DNA of 64,000 nucleotides from Macrotis lagotis (GCF_037893015.1 NC_133659.1:15452861-15516860); one strand, 5' to 3'; counted from the stretch's first letter, positions 9,701-20,530 are shown. A program made the numbers and translations. Notes: generated from the letters alone by a model not told the origin.

Positions 9701-10555
9701 GTTGATTATGGAATCTAGAACAGTATCAAAACTCTTAGTCCATCAGGAAGCTACAAGCAAGGGAAACTTTGGGAAGCCTCCATAAAGGGAATACAGGACA
9801 TTTCAGGCCAGAAGGATGGAAATACCCCCTTGACAATCGTGTTCTCTACAAGTGTGCCTCAGTATACTATTGTACACTAAGTTTGAGCCAGCTTTCCGTT
9901 ATGACCTAGTGCACAGAAGAAGAATGTTTTTGAACCTTTTGTTCTGGCTACACCAGTTAGCATGCCTTGCCTCAGTTTCCTACACTGTAAAATGAGGATA
10001 ACAATAGGACCTGTCTCATAGAGTTGAATTAGGAAACTAGTAATCACCCATTCTCTGGGAAGCCAATTTGCCAGTGCAAGTGAAAGGTGGGAAGTGGCCC
10101 CAGGTAAGATGATGCTAAATTTAGAAAATGTCAATCTGAAATGAGATGGTGGAGAGAGAATCTGAAGGAGGCAATGGGGAGTGAGGAGTATTTTGATTCC
10201 ATCACCACAAAAAGTGAATTGTGGAAGTATGAGAGAAAGTATTACCAGTGTTGAAAAGGGTTGTCATCAATAGAGACTCGGGTCTCTGCAAATGCCAGAA
10301 GATGGAAGGAGTGAGACAGAAAGAGACTGAAGGTAAGAGGAAGTCTGTTAACAATGGGATAGGCATTCTGGAGGACCCATTCATTGTAAGAAGAGAACAG
10401 ATTCAGAGTGAGATATGGGGATGTGGGAATAAAGGACTGAGAGCTAGATCTGGAGAAAGGATTTGTTTAACAAAGCCAGTGGGCATCCCTGGGAGAGGAA
10501 GAGTCAGAGACAATGGGAATGTGCTGTCTGTAGAGGAAAGATGAGTTGTAATGAT
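9701..10555. other. Unassigned sequence with MIR-like debris
   Basis: 'ttgcctcagtttcctacact' then 'gtaaaatgaggataaca' at 9965-10005 is a sense MIR core, and 10400-10550 is purine-rich and unassigned. No coding signal. Confidence 0.35.
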
Positions 10556-10557
10556 TT

Positions 10558-10760
10558 GGAGAGGCAATGCAGCATGGTGGCTTGACTGGGACCTTGGACT
10601 GAGGAAAATCCAGGTTTGAATTCCAATTCAAGGACTTACTAACTGTAGAAGCATGGGTAAGTCCTTTAAGTTCTCTTAGCCTCAGTTGTCTTTCTTGTAA
10701 AATGAGGACATTAGATTTGCCCACCTCTTCATGTTCCTTCCAACTCTAAAGCTATGATGT
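10558..10760 (+). mobile_element. MIR/THER-family SINE
   Basis: 'gcagcatggtggcttgactg', 'gtttgaattcca', 'ctcagttgtctttcttgtaa', 'gttccttccaactctaaag'. Sense orientation, near full length. Confidence 0.65.
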
Positions 10761-10764
10761 TAAC

Positions 10765-10930
10765 ATTTATAAAATATTTTCCTTGGGGTAAAGTTAGAAG
10801 GAAATAATGCCTGTTTTAAATGTAAGGAAACTAAAACTCAGAGAGAGTGACTTATCTAAGGTCACACAATTGTTCTGTCAGAACTGGAGTATGACTTCAG
10901 ATCTCTGTCATTTCGTGAAATAAATTAGCT
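10765..10930 (-). mobile_element. MIR fragment
   Basis: 'aaatgtaaggaaactaaaac', 'gacttatctaaggtcacac' and 'gacttcagatctctg' give antisense MIR. Confidence 0.6.
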
Positions 10931-11004
10931 TACTTAGAAAACAAATAGAGTCTGGATGGTAATCTGACAAGAATACTGCAAAAATGGAATAGGTGAAGAG
11001 AGAT

Positions 11005-11242
11005 TCAGCACCTACTGTATACCTAGACTCTGCTCTAGATACCATATAAATATTATCAAATTGATTCTCACAATAACCATGGGAAGGCTGATGCTGCTAT
11101 TATCTCCAATTTACAGTTGAGGAAACTGAGGCAAAGAGGTTAAATGACTTGCCCAGGATCACTCAGCTAGTACATGTCTGAGGTTGGATTAGAACTCTAT
11201 GCCCAGTATTCTACGTACTTTGGCACCTCCTAGTTATCTCAG
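11005..11242 (-). mobile_element. MIR element, near full length
   Basis: 'cagcacctactgtataccta', 'attgattctcacaata', 'gaggaaactgaggcaaagag', 'gacttgcccaggatcac' and a head at 'ggcacctcctagtta'. Confidence 0.8.
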
Positions 11243-11349
11243 GTAGGAGATTGAGCATCTTTTCAGTGGTCACATAGCCTCACAGTGAATGCCACAAGCA
11301 GGATTTGAATCAAACTCTTCTTCTTCATGTTGCTTCTCAAACAATTGAA

Positions 11350-11560
11350 GAGAACCATAGATCCAGAGTTTGAAGGGACCCAAGACATTGCCTAGAAATT
11401 CCCCTTGTTTTCCAGCTAAGGAAACCGAGGCTCAGAAAACTTAACATAGTGTCTGTCAGGGACTTCATAAATGTTTATTGAACTGAACTGAAGGGACATC
11501 ACTTGCCCAAGGCCACACAAGTAGTAAATATCCTGAATCACGGGTCTCCTTGCTGTTCCT
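11350..11560 (-). mobile_element. MIR-family SINE interrupted by a short L2-type 3' end
   Basis: The left arm 'aaggaaaccgaggctcagaa' (11417 onward) and right arm 'catcacttgcccaaggccac' (11495 onward) belong to one antisense SINE. Between them, about 11445-11490 reads 'gtgtctgtcagggacttcat' then 'aaatgtttattgaactgaactg', an L2/MIR-type sense 3' end. Confidence 0.55.
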
Positions 11561-11569
11561 TATTCAAGA

Positions 11570-11800
11570 TGACTGCTGAGAATCCTCAGCTTCCTCGCTT
11601 CCCTCGTGCTTTCCCTCTGATGATTATCCCCACATTATTTATTTTGTTTTTATATAGCTGTTTGCTTACTGTCTCTTTGATTAAACTATGAATTCCTTGA
11701 AAGCAGGGATTATCTTCTTCCTTTCATTGAACCTCCAGGACTTGGCACAGGCCCTAGGACACAGTAGGTGCTCAATAGATACTAACTGGGTGACAGTAAG
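11570..11800 (+). mobile_element. L2 3' end
   Basis: 'aactatgaattccttgaaag', 'cagggattatcttcttcc', 'cacaggccctaggacacagt', 'aggtgctcaatagatac'. Sense L2 3' UTR. Confidence 0.75.
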
Positions 11801-12065
11801 GATGTGAACCCAGGTCCAAACCTAACATTCATGAAATATGAATTCTAGTTCATCAGAGATGGCTAGACAGAGAAAAGAATGGGCTTCCGAGGGAGGAACT
11901 CATAAGTTGTTATGGGCATATTAAACAGAGGAATTAATTTTAAATGTATGTTTGGGAACATATGTTTAATGGGTTTTGTAGAAGTCGAAAATTAAGTGTA
12001 TAATCAATTATATTTTTCCAAAGAATGTTAACTCTCCTGTTTTATGGAGATGCACTTGTCAAAGA
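11800..12065. other. Unassigned sequence
   Basis: No repeat or gene recognised in this AT-rich stretch. Confidence 0.3.
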
Positions 12066-12070
12066 TAAAG

Positions 12071-12200
12071 AACAGGGTTGAAAGTGAAAATAACCTGGGT
12101 TCAAGTCTTAGCTGCCCATGAAAGACTTCTGTGTGACCATGGGCAAGTGATTTAATCTCTCAGTGGCCCAGACAACTAGCTAAGGCTAGAGATTTCAAAC
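12071..12200 (+). mobile_element. tRNA-derived SINE, older marsupial type
   Basis: 'aacctgggttcaagtcttag', 'gtgtgaccatgggcaagtga', then 'tctctcagtggcccagacaa'. The last part differs from WSINE1 and MIR, so it is a separate SINE family. Confidence 0.6.
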
Positions 12201-12204
12201 TGAT

Positions 12205-12328
12205 CAAACAATAGTCATTTATTAAGCACCCTTTGTATATCACACTTGTTAGGCACAAAGGGATCAAAAGACAGAAATGGAAAAGGCCCTATCCTCAAGG
12301 AGCTTCCAATCTAACTGGGAGATATGAT

Positions 12329-12376
<48 letters not shown>

Positions 12377-12540
12377 TAAAAAAACAGATACAAGGTGCCT
12401 TGAGATTGAGGAGGGGAGGTTAGGAAGTTGGTTTTATGGTGAAGATGACTCTTGAATTGAATCTTAAAGGAAATTGAGAATTCTGAGAGTGGAGCGAGGA
12501 GGGAATGCATCTGCCACCTGGGAGATTAGCGAATGCCTGC
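12205..12540 (-). mobile_element. L2 3' region containing a CA microsatellite
   Basis: 'catttattaagcaccctttg', 'ggccctatcctcaaggagct', 'tccaatctaactgggag', then a CA tract, then 'tgaatcttaaaggaaattga'. Antisense L2 split by simple repeat expansion. Confidence 0.75.
12329..12375. repeat. (CA)n microsatellite
   Basis: About 23 uninterrupted CA units, starting in the L2 fragment. Confidence 0.98.
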
Positions 12541-12990
12541 AAGAAACACTTGAACTAAAAAGCTAAGACCTGGATCGTCAGCATCAAGAGTAGAATTAAG
12601 CCCCTGTGAGCTGATTACTCACCACCAGTTATTCATCTGCATTGGTGAATGGAGTTTGCACACTGGAAGTTTCTTACACAGAAGCAATCAGAGATCCACC
12701 TTGTCCGCCTCACATCCTCCCCAAAAATCTATAAACGTAATAACATTATTCTTATCTTAACTTCTTAGCTACCGATGCTTGCCTGCCTAATAACAAATGA
12801 GAGGGCTTTAGATGGCTTTTATCTGTAATCTAAAAACCATCTGCCTCATGGATTGGTGAATACGGTTTAACCAGGCTGAACTGCCTTTGGAGAGGTGAGA
12901 ATGATAGATAACCCTGACTGTACAAACTGGACATCATTTAGTCATCTGTCCATAGAGTTCAGTAGCAATGGGACAAAGTATGGAGAGCAT
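12540..12990. other. Repeat-poor sequence
   Basis: No transposon recognised. Composition is balanced, with low CpG and several short AT blocks. It may be a conserved noncoding segment, but there is no direct evidence. Confidence 0.3.
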
Positions 12991-13014
12991 TATTCAGTCT
13001 TAAAAGGCTTATGC

Positions 13015-13150
13015 AAAGGGAAGGTATTTTAGAGCTGAAGGAACCTTAGAGAGACTTTAGAACAACCTCTTAGGTTACAGATGAAGAAACCAAGGCCCAG
13101 AGAGTAAGATCTGTCCAACATCAAAGAAATCCTGTGTATTTGACCACATC
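13015..13150 (-). mobile_element. MIR/THER-family SINE fragment
   Basis: 'ttttagagctgaaggaacct', 'acagatgaagaaaccaaggc', 'ccagagagtaagatc'. Antisense. Confidence 0.65.
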
Positions 13151-13690
13151 TTCTCCCTCCAGGAGTTTAGTCTTGCTCAGGGAGCTGTCCATTCCTGGAG
13201 GAGAAGGGAGCTGAACTCTTAAGTCAATGCAAAGGAATGGAAGAGATCTGGGGCCCAAGTCTGCAGGCAGCCTCTTTATCACTCTGATTGCTCCACTTCC
13301 TCCTGCTCTAGTCCAAAAACCAACCCACCCAGAGCTGCAGCTATCCTTTATCCTGAAACCCTCTCTCCTTGATGCTCCTGTCTCCCCAGGGTCCCAGTCC
13401 TGGGTGTTTCACCATACAGTACTTGTCCCCTCTCTTGCGATTGATCTCAAATCAGTCAAAATTAGGAATTGCTGTGTTCCACATTATAGGACCATATGAC
13501 TCCTACTACATTGTAGTCCTAATTTCCACTAAGGGCCAAGAGAGGAGGTACTATGCACATCCATCTGTACTTTAACTGTAGTAATCATGCATTTGGAGCC
13601 TGGATCTATAATTTCTTCAAAATAGAGTGTTTTTAATGAGAAAAAATTTCTCTGCCAATGCAGATAGCAACTATACTCAAAATTATTATC
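13150..13690. other. Unassigned sequence
   Basis: C-rich stretch with open frames at 13227-13499 and 13369-13575 that overlap in different frames and match no family I know. Treated as noncoding. Confidence 0.3.
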
Positions 13691-13694
13691 TTAA

Positions 13695-13765
13695 AGTCTT
13701 TCTGGGCCACTGAGAAATTAAATGACTTGTCCATAGGTCACAAAGCTAGAGGGTCGGACTGGTTC
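13695..13765 (-). mobile_element. MIR fragment
   Basis: 'attaaatgacttgtccatag', 'gtcacaaagctagagg'. Short antisense remnant. Confidence 0.5.
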
Positions 13766-13854
13766 TTCCCTATTTCATAGATGCCTATGACATATAACAG
13801 AGTATGGGGAAATACAAACTATTATACAAGATGCTAGTGAAGAAAAATTCCTCA

Positions 13855-13975
13855 GTTAAACAATACACATTTATTAAATACCCATTCCTGGCATGGAAAT
13901 GTAAATACAAAATAAGAAACAATTTGTACTCTCAAGTGAATAAAATTCTAATGGTGGGGAGGACCAACGGAAGAT
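13855..13975 (-). mobile_element. L2 3' end fragment
   Basis: 'acatttattaaatacccatt', 'tgtactctcaagtgaataaa', 'attctaatggtgggg'. Antisense L2. Confidence 0.65.
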
Positions 13976-13979
13976 CATG

Positions 13980-14215
13980 GGATTGTCAGTTTAGACCTAG
14001 GAAGGACCTCAGAGTCAACTTTACTAATATTCTGATTTGCAGATGAGGAAACTGAGGCATATAAAGGTGAAATAATAATAATTATAGTGATGGAAAGTTT
14101 AGAGATTTACAAAGAGGTTTATATTAATTTCTTATTTGATCCTTACAACAATCCTATGAAGTAGGTGCTATAATTTAACTCACTTTATAAATGATAAAAC
14201 TGAAATTATCAGAGA
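13980..14215 (-). mobile_element. Two adjacent antisense MIR-type SINE remnants
   Basis: First: 'acctaggaaggacctcagag' and 'gcagatgaggaaactgaggc'. Second: 'gatccttacaacaatcctat' and 'gaagtaggtgctataat'. Confidence 0.65.
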
Positions 14216-14286
14216 TGATGGAGGTGATAATGTGCTGATGATTACAAGTTATTACTACTAATAATAATGAGTAGTAGTTGTAGAGA

Positions 14287-14615
14287 GAACAGCTAGGTGG
14301 TACAGTGGATAGAGCACTGGCCTTGGAGTCAGGAGGACAGGAGTTGGAATTCAGACTCAGACACTTGTCACTGTGTGACCTTGGGCAAGTCATTTAATCC
14401 TGACTGCCCAACATCCAGGGCCATCTCCAGTCATCCTGATTCATATTTAACTACTGGACCCAGTCTATACAGGAGGAGAAAATGAGGCTGGTGACTTATC
14501 ACACTCCCCCCCCACTCCAATCCAATACATGTGCTTGTCATGACATCATCTCCCTGATTCATGGTCGTCTTTGAAAATGAAAGACACATAGTAGTAGTAG
14601 TAGCAGTAGTAGTAG
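14287..14615 (+). mobile_element. RTE-tailed SINE, full length
   Basis: Head 'cagctaggtggtacagtgga' with a pol III B-box-like segment, middle arm 'ccatctccagtcatcctgat', 3' end 'gtgcttgtcatgacatcatc' then 'catggtcgtctttgaaaatg', ending in an AGT-rich microsatellite (14588-14614). The 3' end resembles that of the RTE LINE at 5011-6292, as expected if RTE supplies the retrotransposition machinery. Confidence 0.85.
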
Positions 14616-14872
14616 CTAGCATTGAGATGGTGTTTTAAGATTTGTAAAATGCTTTACAAATATCTTATTTTCATTATATTTCTGGAAGGCAGGCTCTGTT
14701 ATTATTATCATCCTTATTTTACAGAGGAGGAAATTGAAGCAGACAGAGGTTAAGTGACTATTCAAGGCATACAGCTAGTACGTGTTTAAGGCTAAATTTG
14801 AACTCAGGTCATCCTGACACTAGACCCAATGCTCTGGACAAGCCACTTAATTTTTTCTAGTCAGATGAGATA
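14616..14872 (-). mobile_element. MIR element, near full length
   Basis: 'aaaatgctttacaaatatct', 'attattatcatccttatttt', 'acagaggaggaaattgaagc', 'aggttaagtgac', ending in the head region at 14850. Confidence 0.8.
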
Positions 14873-15390
14873 ACATGCTAATCATAATAGCTCTCCTTTG
14901 TATTTGAAGAGTACCATATTACCCAAGTTAATGCCCCTTATGTTTAATATAGTGAAGGAAATGCTGTGCAAAGACAACTTTTTCACTTGCCTTTTCCAGA
15001 ACAATTTCATCCCATGTCTTAATCTGACAGAAAACAGAACTTTTGGTGATCATCTGGATGCTGTGGAAGTCATTACCCTTTGCATATAATTTCTTCTCCT
15101 GTACCAATGAGGTAACTTGGTGTTCCAGAAACACCAGGCAAAGTGCCACTATGTGATATCTGGTGACAAAATAGGGACACATATTATATCCAAGCCTGTC
15201 TCTCAATAGTAGATTGTCAGGAGGAATTTTCCTCACGTATCAACCAGACACCACCCACTGACAAAATAGCACATCCAAACCTGTCTCTTGGCGGACTAAT
15301 CATTAATATGGACTCTCCTCTCCGACCTCCAACTGTACTCTCGGAATCCAAAGATGATGGCTTCCCAAGAAGCCTATGCTATCAATAGTT
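14873..15390. other. Unassigned sequence with a degenerate direct repeat
   Basis: Open frames on both strands (14898-15089 + and 15236-14928 -) overlap and match nothing known. A phrase of the form tgacaaaatag...catccaa(g/a)cctgtctct occurs at 15163-15212 and 15258-15297. Confidence 0.35.
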
Positions 15391-15499
15391 ACTATTATTA
15401 CCTAAAGTCCACTCATAAGAAGTGGAGCTGGGATTTGAATCCAGTATTCTGGTCTCAAATCTAGTCCTCCCTTCGCTCTACCATGATGTTTTATACACA

Positions 15500-16310
15500 T
15501 ATAAAAGTATATACAAAATAAATATGTAAATATTAGCTAAAATATACAGGAGGGAAGACATTAGAAGCTAGCATATCAGGAAAAGCCTCAACCTCCTTTC
15601 TAGGAGTTTCCATCTTACACTTCCCTTTGGGGAACAGTGAAGCTGAGGTTCCCATTCTGTGCTTGTAGTCTTGATTCCATTCCTCACCCCCAAGAAGTCC
15701 CAAACTGAATGGTGTAGCTCCCTGAGAAGAGCAAAGTGATGATCAAAGAATGGAAATATTCATCCTGTGAGAGGAACTTGGAGGTACCTTGGGGAAGGCA
15801 CCATTTTCCGTATTGGTCACTCTCTTTCCAAAGCCAACTTTCCTGACTAACTCTTGTTAAGGCTCTCTCCAATCCAAGTATCCTCTCCTCCAGTTTCCAT
15901 GCTTCTGGAAACTCTCATAAACTCCTCTTTTATGACATCAGCCTCTCTTCTACACTTGAATTCCTCAGTTGCCAGGAAAACCCCTGTAAAGTGACTGCGC
16001 TATTTTTGTTTCATTGCTGGTAGATTTAGCATCACTATGGCTTGCCCGTAAACTTTACTAGGGTTCAATCTTTAAACCAATCACACTGTGAATAGAGCAA
16101 AACTATATCATAGTTTTCTCCTGAATTATGTGGCACGGAAGCTAGGTTTTATCTTTTTTTTTTAATTGAGGATGCAACCAGCAAAGGTTGGATGTCGGGT
16201 GTATTATAATAAGGCTTCTTTTCGGGTATCACTGAGGTCCCATTCAACTGGCATCTCTCTATAATTCCAGAATTTGGGAATTTTTCTCTCTCCAAGTCAG
16301 AAAGTCATCT
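15500..16310. other. Unassigned sequence
   Basis: Mixed composition with no recognised transposon. A minus-strand frame at 15872-15684 is short and unsupported. Confidence 0.3.
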
Positions 16311-16359
16311 AAAGTGTCCAAGACACAAATAGTCAACCTAATGGAGGATTCTCATTTCT

Positions 16360-16560
16360 TTAGCATTTTAAAACTTCACCAAGCATTCTCTTTATGGCAA
16401 CAAGGTAAAATAAGGAAGATCAAGTGTCATCTTCCCAGTTTGCAGAATGGGAAACCACAATTCAGAGAGGGGAAGAAACTGAGCAAGGATCATGCAATTC
16501 CTAGGAGGATCAAGTGGAATTTAAAATCAGAATTCCCAGATTTCAATCCAGCCCTGGCTT
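16360..16560 (-). mobile_element. MIR element, diverged
   Basis: 'gcagaatgggaaaccacaat', 'tcagagaggggaagaaactg' and 'cccagatttcaatccagcc' give antisense MIR. Confidence 0.6.
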
Positions 16561-16659
16561 CATAGCAAAAGGCTGAGATATATATTTTTGAGATAGCCAT
16601 TGAGCAAAATCTATTGGGTTGTGGGTGTAAAGACAAATAATGGAATCAAAGACTTTCAG

Positions 16660-16930
16660 TGATTTAGAAAATTTCAGAGGCCATCCAAAAGGAGTCCTTC
16701 TCTGTCATCTGGTCTCTGCTTGAAGATATCTGATGATACCACAAACCACAGCACCTAGGGCAGCCCATTTCACTTCTGGATGGCTCCAACTGCTAGAAAG
16801 TTTCTTCTGACATCAAGTTGAAATTGGTCTCCCCACAGCTTCTATCCACTGTTTCTCACTCTGTCCTCCGGGGCCAAGAAAACAAATCTAATCTCTCTTC
16901 TATGTTTCAGTCCTTCAAATCTTCCAAGAG
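16660..16930 (-). mobile_element. L3/CR1 LINE 3' region
   Basis: Antisense of the L3/CR1 ORF2 end and 3' UTR: 'ggtctctgcttgaagatatc', 'agggcagcccatttcacttc', 'agaaagtttcttctgacatc', 'ctgtcctccggggccaagaa', 'gtccttcaaatcttccaaga'. Same arrangement as vertebrate CR1-type elements. Confidence 0.75.
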
Positions 16931-17034
16931 AGGTTTGACAAATAACAAGTGTGAGATGGGACAGAACAAAACGGCCCACAAAATATTGTCACTGTGCATG
17001 TCTGATGTCGCATGGCTAAGGAAGACAATGCATG

Positions 17035-17290
17035 CTAACATGCGGGGGTCATCTCTCCTTGACACTTTCACCAGTGACTTGGAAAAAAGATAAAGATGCC
17101 ATACTTATCACATTTGGAGATGGAATTATGTTGGGAGAACTTACAATTGGATGACAGAGCAGGAGCCAGAAAGGTTTTGTCAGACTAGACTATTGGACCA
17201 AATCTAATAAGGTGAAATTTAATGGAAGCCAATATAAGGTCTTGCTTGGATTTCAGAAATCAACTTCCCAAGTATATTACAGGGTAAGTT
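17035..17290 (+). mobile_element. L3/CR1 LINE reverse transcriptase fragment
   Basis: Sense-strand equivalent of the CR1/L3 RT palm: 'gacactttcaccagtgactt', 'gccatacttatcacatttgg', then 'tggaccaaatctaataaggt', 'gaaatttaatggaagcc'. Stops throughout. It is a separate fragment from the antisense one at 16660. Confidence 0.65.
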
Positions 17291-17444
17291 TTCATAATTC
17301 CTGTGAAAAAAGAGCCAGGGCCTTTAATGGACCAAAGATCCATATGAATTAATGCCATCATATAGTAATTAACAAAGCCAATGCTATTAATCAAGAGAGG
17401 CTTAGTGTCTCAGGATAGGAAGTTGAGGGTTTGTGTGTTCTGCC

Positions 17445-17477
17445 CTAGTCAATCAATTATTCAATCAACACACATTT
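17445..17477 (-). mobile_element. Start of an L2 3' end cut by the gap
   Basis: 'agtcaatcaattattcaatc' then 'aacacacattt' is the antisense L2 tail and first 3' bases. The sequence after the gap does not continue it. Confidence 0.5.
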
Positions 17478-17577
17478 NNNNNNNNNNNNNNNNNNNNNNN
17501 NNNNNNNNNNNNNNNNNNNNNNNNNNNNNNNNNNNNNNNNNNNNNNNNNNNNNNNNNNNNNNNNNNNNNNNNNNNNN
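17478..17577. other. Assembly gap, 100 N
   Basis: Exactly 100 unknown bases, a common convention for a gap of unknown size. Open frames spanning it are meaningless. Confidence 0.99.
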
Positions 17578-17825
17578 AACTCAAGTCCCTTTTATCTAAT
17601 GCTACCATATTCCACATATTCTCATTTACGTGTCAAACCTATGTACATATGCTACATGGAAATGTGTGTGTAAGATCTGATACAGTTTATTATGCACATA
17701 TTTGTGTCTAGTACCTCTCCCAAAGTCCCTAAGAAAGTACATTATTCCAAAAGCAATCTACTGAATGTTAGCAGCAAAGAATAATGTATCCTTTAACTTA
17801 GAGAGTGAAAGATATAATTAGCCGG
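17578..17825. other. Unassigned sequence after the gap
   Basis: AT-rich, no recognised repeat. Confidence 0.3.
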
Positions 17826-17829
17826 TTTT

Positions 17830-18350
17830 CCATCCTCTCCAAGTTGACTTTACTCACATTTTGGCCATCTTGTGTGTGTTTGTATTTTTTTTTTGGCTCC
17901 CGTTCTTCACTTTGTATCACTTTGTAAAAGTCTTCCCATGTTTTTTTCTGAATTCTTCATAGTTGTCATTCCTTACAGAGCAATAATATTCCATTACATA
18001 CATTAAAGCACCATCTGTTCACTCATTCCCCGATCACGGGGTCCATATTTCATTTCCAGCTTTTTGTTATCACAAGTACTGCTACTGTGAACATTTTTGT
18101 ATATTTTGTACATTTTCTTTTATCAATAAACTCTGGGATACAATCCCGGTGGTAAGAACTGTGGGTCAAAGGATATGAACAGTACGATACCATTTCTTGC
18201 ATAATTTCAGATTGTTTCCAGAATAACAGAACCAATTGTCAACTCCATTAGCAGCTCATGTGGGCCTCTCTTCCCATAACCCTCTAATGATGAGTTCTCT
18301 CAGCATATTTGCTAAGTTGATAGGTATGAGATGATAACCAAAATACATTT
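17830..18350 (-). mobile_element. Marsupial L1 3' region, old
   Basis: Antisense L1: 'ccttacagagcaataatatt', 'ccattacatacattaaagca', 'atttccagctttttgttatc', 'gggtcaaaggatatgaacag', 'gttgataggtatgagatga'. Together these are the reverse complement of the 3' ORF2/3' UTR segment found in sense at 45790-46380. Confidence 0.75.
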
Positions 18351-18439
18351 TGAGTCTCTAAACGTATGAGTTTGGGAGACACTCATATAAAACCCTCTGA
18401 TATTTGAAATCAGATTTTCAGGGTCAATAAATTTGATTT

Positions 18440-20160
18440 TCAAATGATTCGGGGACCTGTGGCTTAAGGTTGGACTGGAAATGGAGGCAGAGCTCTCCTA
18501 CTCACCCAAGAAGATAAACTCCAAGGGAGAAAAAGAACGATAACTGAGCAAACATTTCAACCAAATATTTTTTGAGGAAGTGGAGCCAACATTTGCCCAT
18601 CCAATCGACCTATTGACTGAAGGAATTCACAGCTAGACCCTAGTGACACCATTAGAGACAGTGAGAATAAACTGAGAAGAGGCACCCCATCGTCGGCAGA
18701 AGTTCATCTCCTCCGCCCTGGCCAGCTTGGAGAAGGAGCTGCATTTTAATATACTCAGTGGCTCATTACTGTATCTGATTTGTAAATATATTTCATTATG
18801 ATGATAGTCTTTACAAGGGCTATTGTATGAAAAGCCCTGCTTTCAATTTAATTAGAGAACCCAGACTCAATAAAAGAATGCTTTACATTTATTCTAACCC
18901 CTGAAATGAGGGACTAATAGCATTAGGGAAGCAGTAGATGTCAATTACTCAAGCCTTCATCCATCACCCTAACAGTGTGAGGCCATTCAGAGCATTTAAC
19001 TGTACAACTCAATCTGGTTTACAAGCAAAAGGAAAATACACACATCTCATATTTTGAATGAATTTCCGAGGGGGCCTGAGAGGCCCTAAACAAGTATTGC
19101 TTCCCCATTTTTATTGAAAAGCTACTGGGGGGGGGGGGGGGCGGGAAACCCTGATGGATAATTAAGAGCATTTGTATTGAAATATCTCACATCCGTAATA
19201 GTTAGATGAATGTATAAATATATCTTGCAAATGGTAAACCTCAATTAATATGCTTTCCAGGACTCCTAATGTTTGCTGAATTGAATTGAATGTAATTTTT
19301 CTGATTAAATACGTCCACGTAGATGGGATGGCCCACAAATTCATCCCTTTCCCCTAGGCTGGATTTTAGTGTTTATTATGTCAACCCTAGAGTATTCAGT
19401 AATCTGTTAGGATATAATTGATTCTGTTTGGGGGAGGTAAAGGTGGGCTATGTTCTAAGCCAAATCCTTTTGGGGGAGGGAGACATAAACTGGAGGCTAA
19501 CTGAATTTAGGAGCTTTAGAATTTGCCCATTCAGTGAGAAACAATTACAAAGCTACTGCTATTTATTAAAAAGACTACTCAATTCTGCTTCCTTTCCCCT
19601 TTTTCCCAACGAGTCCAATCTTTCTGCTCGCAGTGTTGATTATTGATAGGTTGAAACCACCTCAGGTGCTGGCACATTGTGTATATTGCCGCCCGGCTCT
19701 GTCTTCTGAGCAGCAGAATCGCAATGATGGATAACGTATAGAATAATAGATGATCCTTGATTGAATGTGAGGCTATAATTCAGTCTTGGGGTCCAGCTGA
19801 CGTCACAATCTGATGACAAAGAGGCTCAGGCCATCTTTGAATACAAGTAGTACCCAGAGACTGAATCCTGGGCCTGGCATAGTCTTGGCCATTGCCCAAC
19901 CTGAGGCTGCAGGCTGAACGGGGACAGAGATCCAAGTTCTGATTTCCCAGGTTGATGTAACTGTGCCACATAGATGAGAGCCTGGGTCACAGAGGGAGCC
20001 AGCTGCCCCTCACCTTCCATTTTGGAACATGCCAATTTGCTCAACATCTTCCTGGGTATGGAGGAGAAATATCAACTTTCCGTACCATGCCTTTTCAGAG
20101 TGGAAGAGAGAAAATGCTCCCTTGCTGCCAATCCTATCCTGTGAATTATTCTACCACTCA
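18440..20160. promoter_or_regulatory. Repeat-poor AT-rich block, candidate conserved noncoding region
   Basis: About 1.7 kb with no recognised transposon apart from a G-run, in a window that is otherwise repeat-dense. TAAT/ATTA-rich runs (for example 18840-18860, 19160-19260, 19400-19420) could bind homeodomain factors. A short coding-like island at 18676-18801 follows a stop and has no exon signals I trust. Regulatory function is inferred only. Confidence 0.35.
19127..19141 (+). repeat. G15 homopolymer
   Basis: Fifteen consecutive G, then CGGG. It could form a G-quadruplex and is prone to length error in sequencing. Confidence 0.9.
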
Positions 20161-20169
20161 TAGGCAGTC

Positions 20170-20420
20170 AGAGGGTGGCAATGGATTGGGAATTGGACTT
20201 CAGGTTAGGAAGAACTGAGTTCAAATCTCTCCTCAGAGACTTACTAGCTGTGTGACTGGAGGCAAGTCACTTCACTTCTGTCTGCCTCTATTCTTTCCTT
20301 GGAAATAATAACAACCCAAGTCCCAGGACTGTTGTGAGATTTACTTACTTAAGTAATTAATTTACTTCATTGAATACTTGCAAATTCCTTAACTTACATA
20401 AAGTGTTGTAAGTGCTAGCT
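20170..20420 (+). mobile_element. MIR element
   Basis: 'ctgagttcaaatctctcctc', 'gactggaggcaagtcacttc', 'ttgtgagatttacttactta' and 'aagtgttgtaagtgctagct'. Sense MIR including the 3' end. Confidence 0.7.
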
Positions 20421-20439
20421 ATTCTTATTATAAATCTTG

Positions 20440-20530
20440 AAGATCTGAGTTCAAATCCTAGCTCTATCATGTATTCTAACAGTATGAGAAAGTGCCCAAG
20501 CCTGGGATCCTCATCTTCATAACTAATAAT
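20440..20530 (+). mobile_element. MIR fragment
   Basis: 'gatctgagttcaaatcctag', 'ctctatcatgtattctaaca'. Sense body only. Confidence 0.45.

Noticed and set aside
12329..12375. Tandem repeats as a CRISPR array
   Set aside because: Simple microsatellites and scattered SINEs without regular unique spacers; the genome is clearly mammalian.
17381..17711. Open frames across the N run
   Set aside because: They exist only because N codons are not read as stops.
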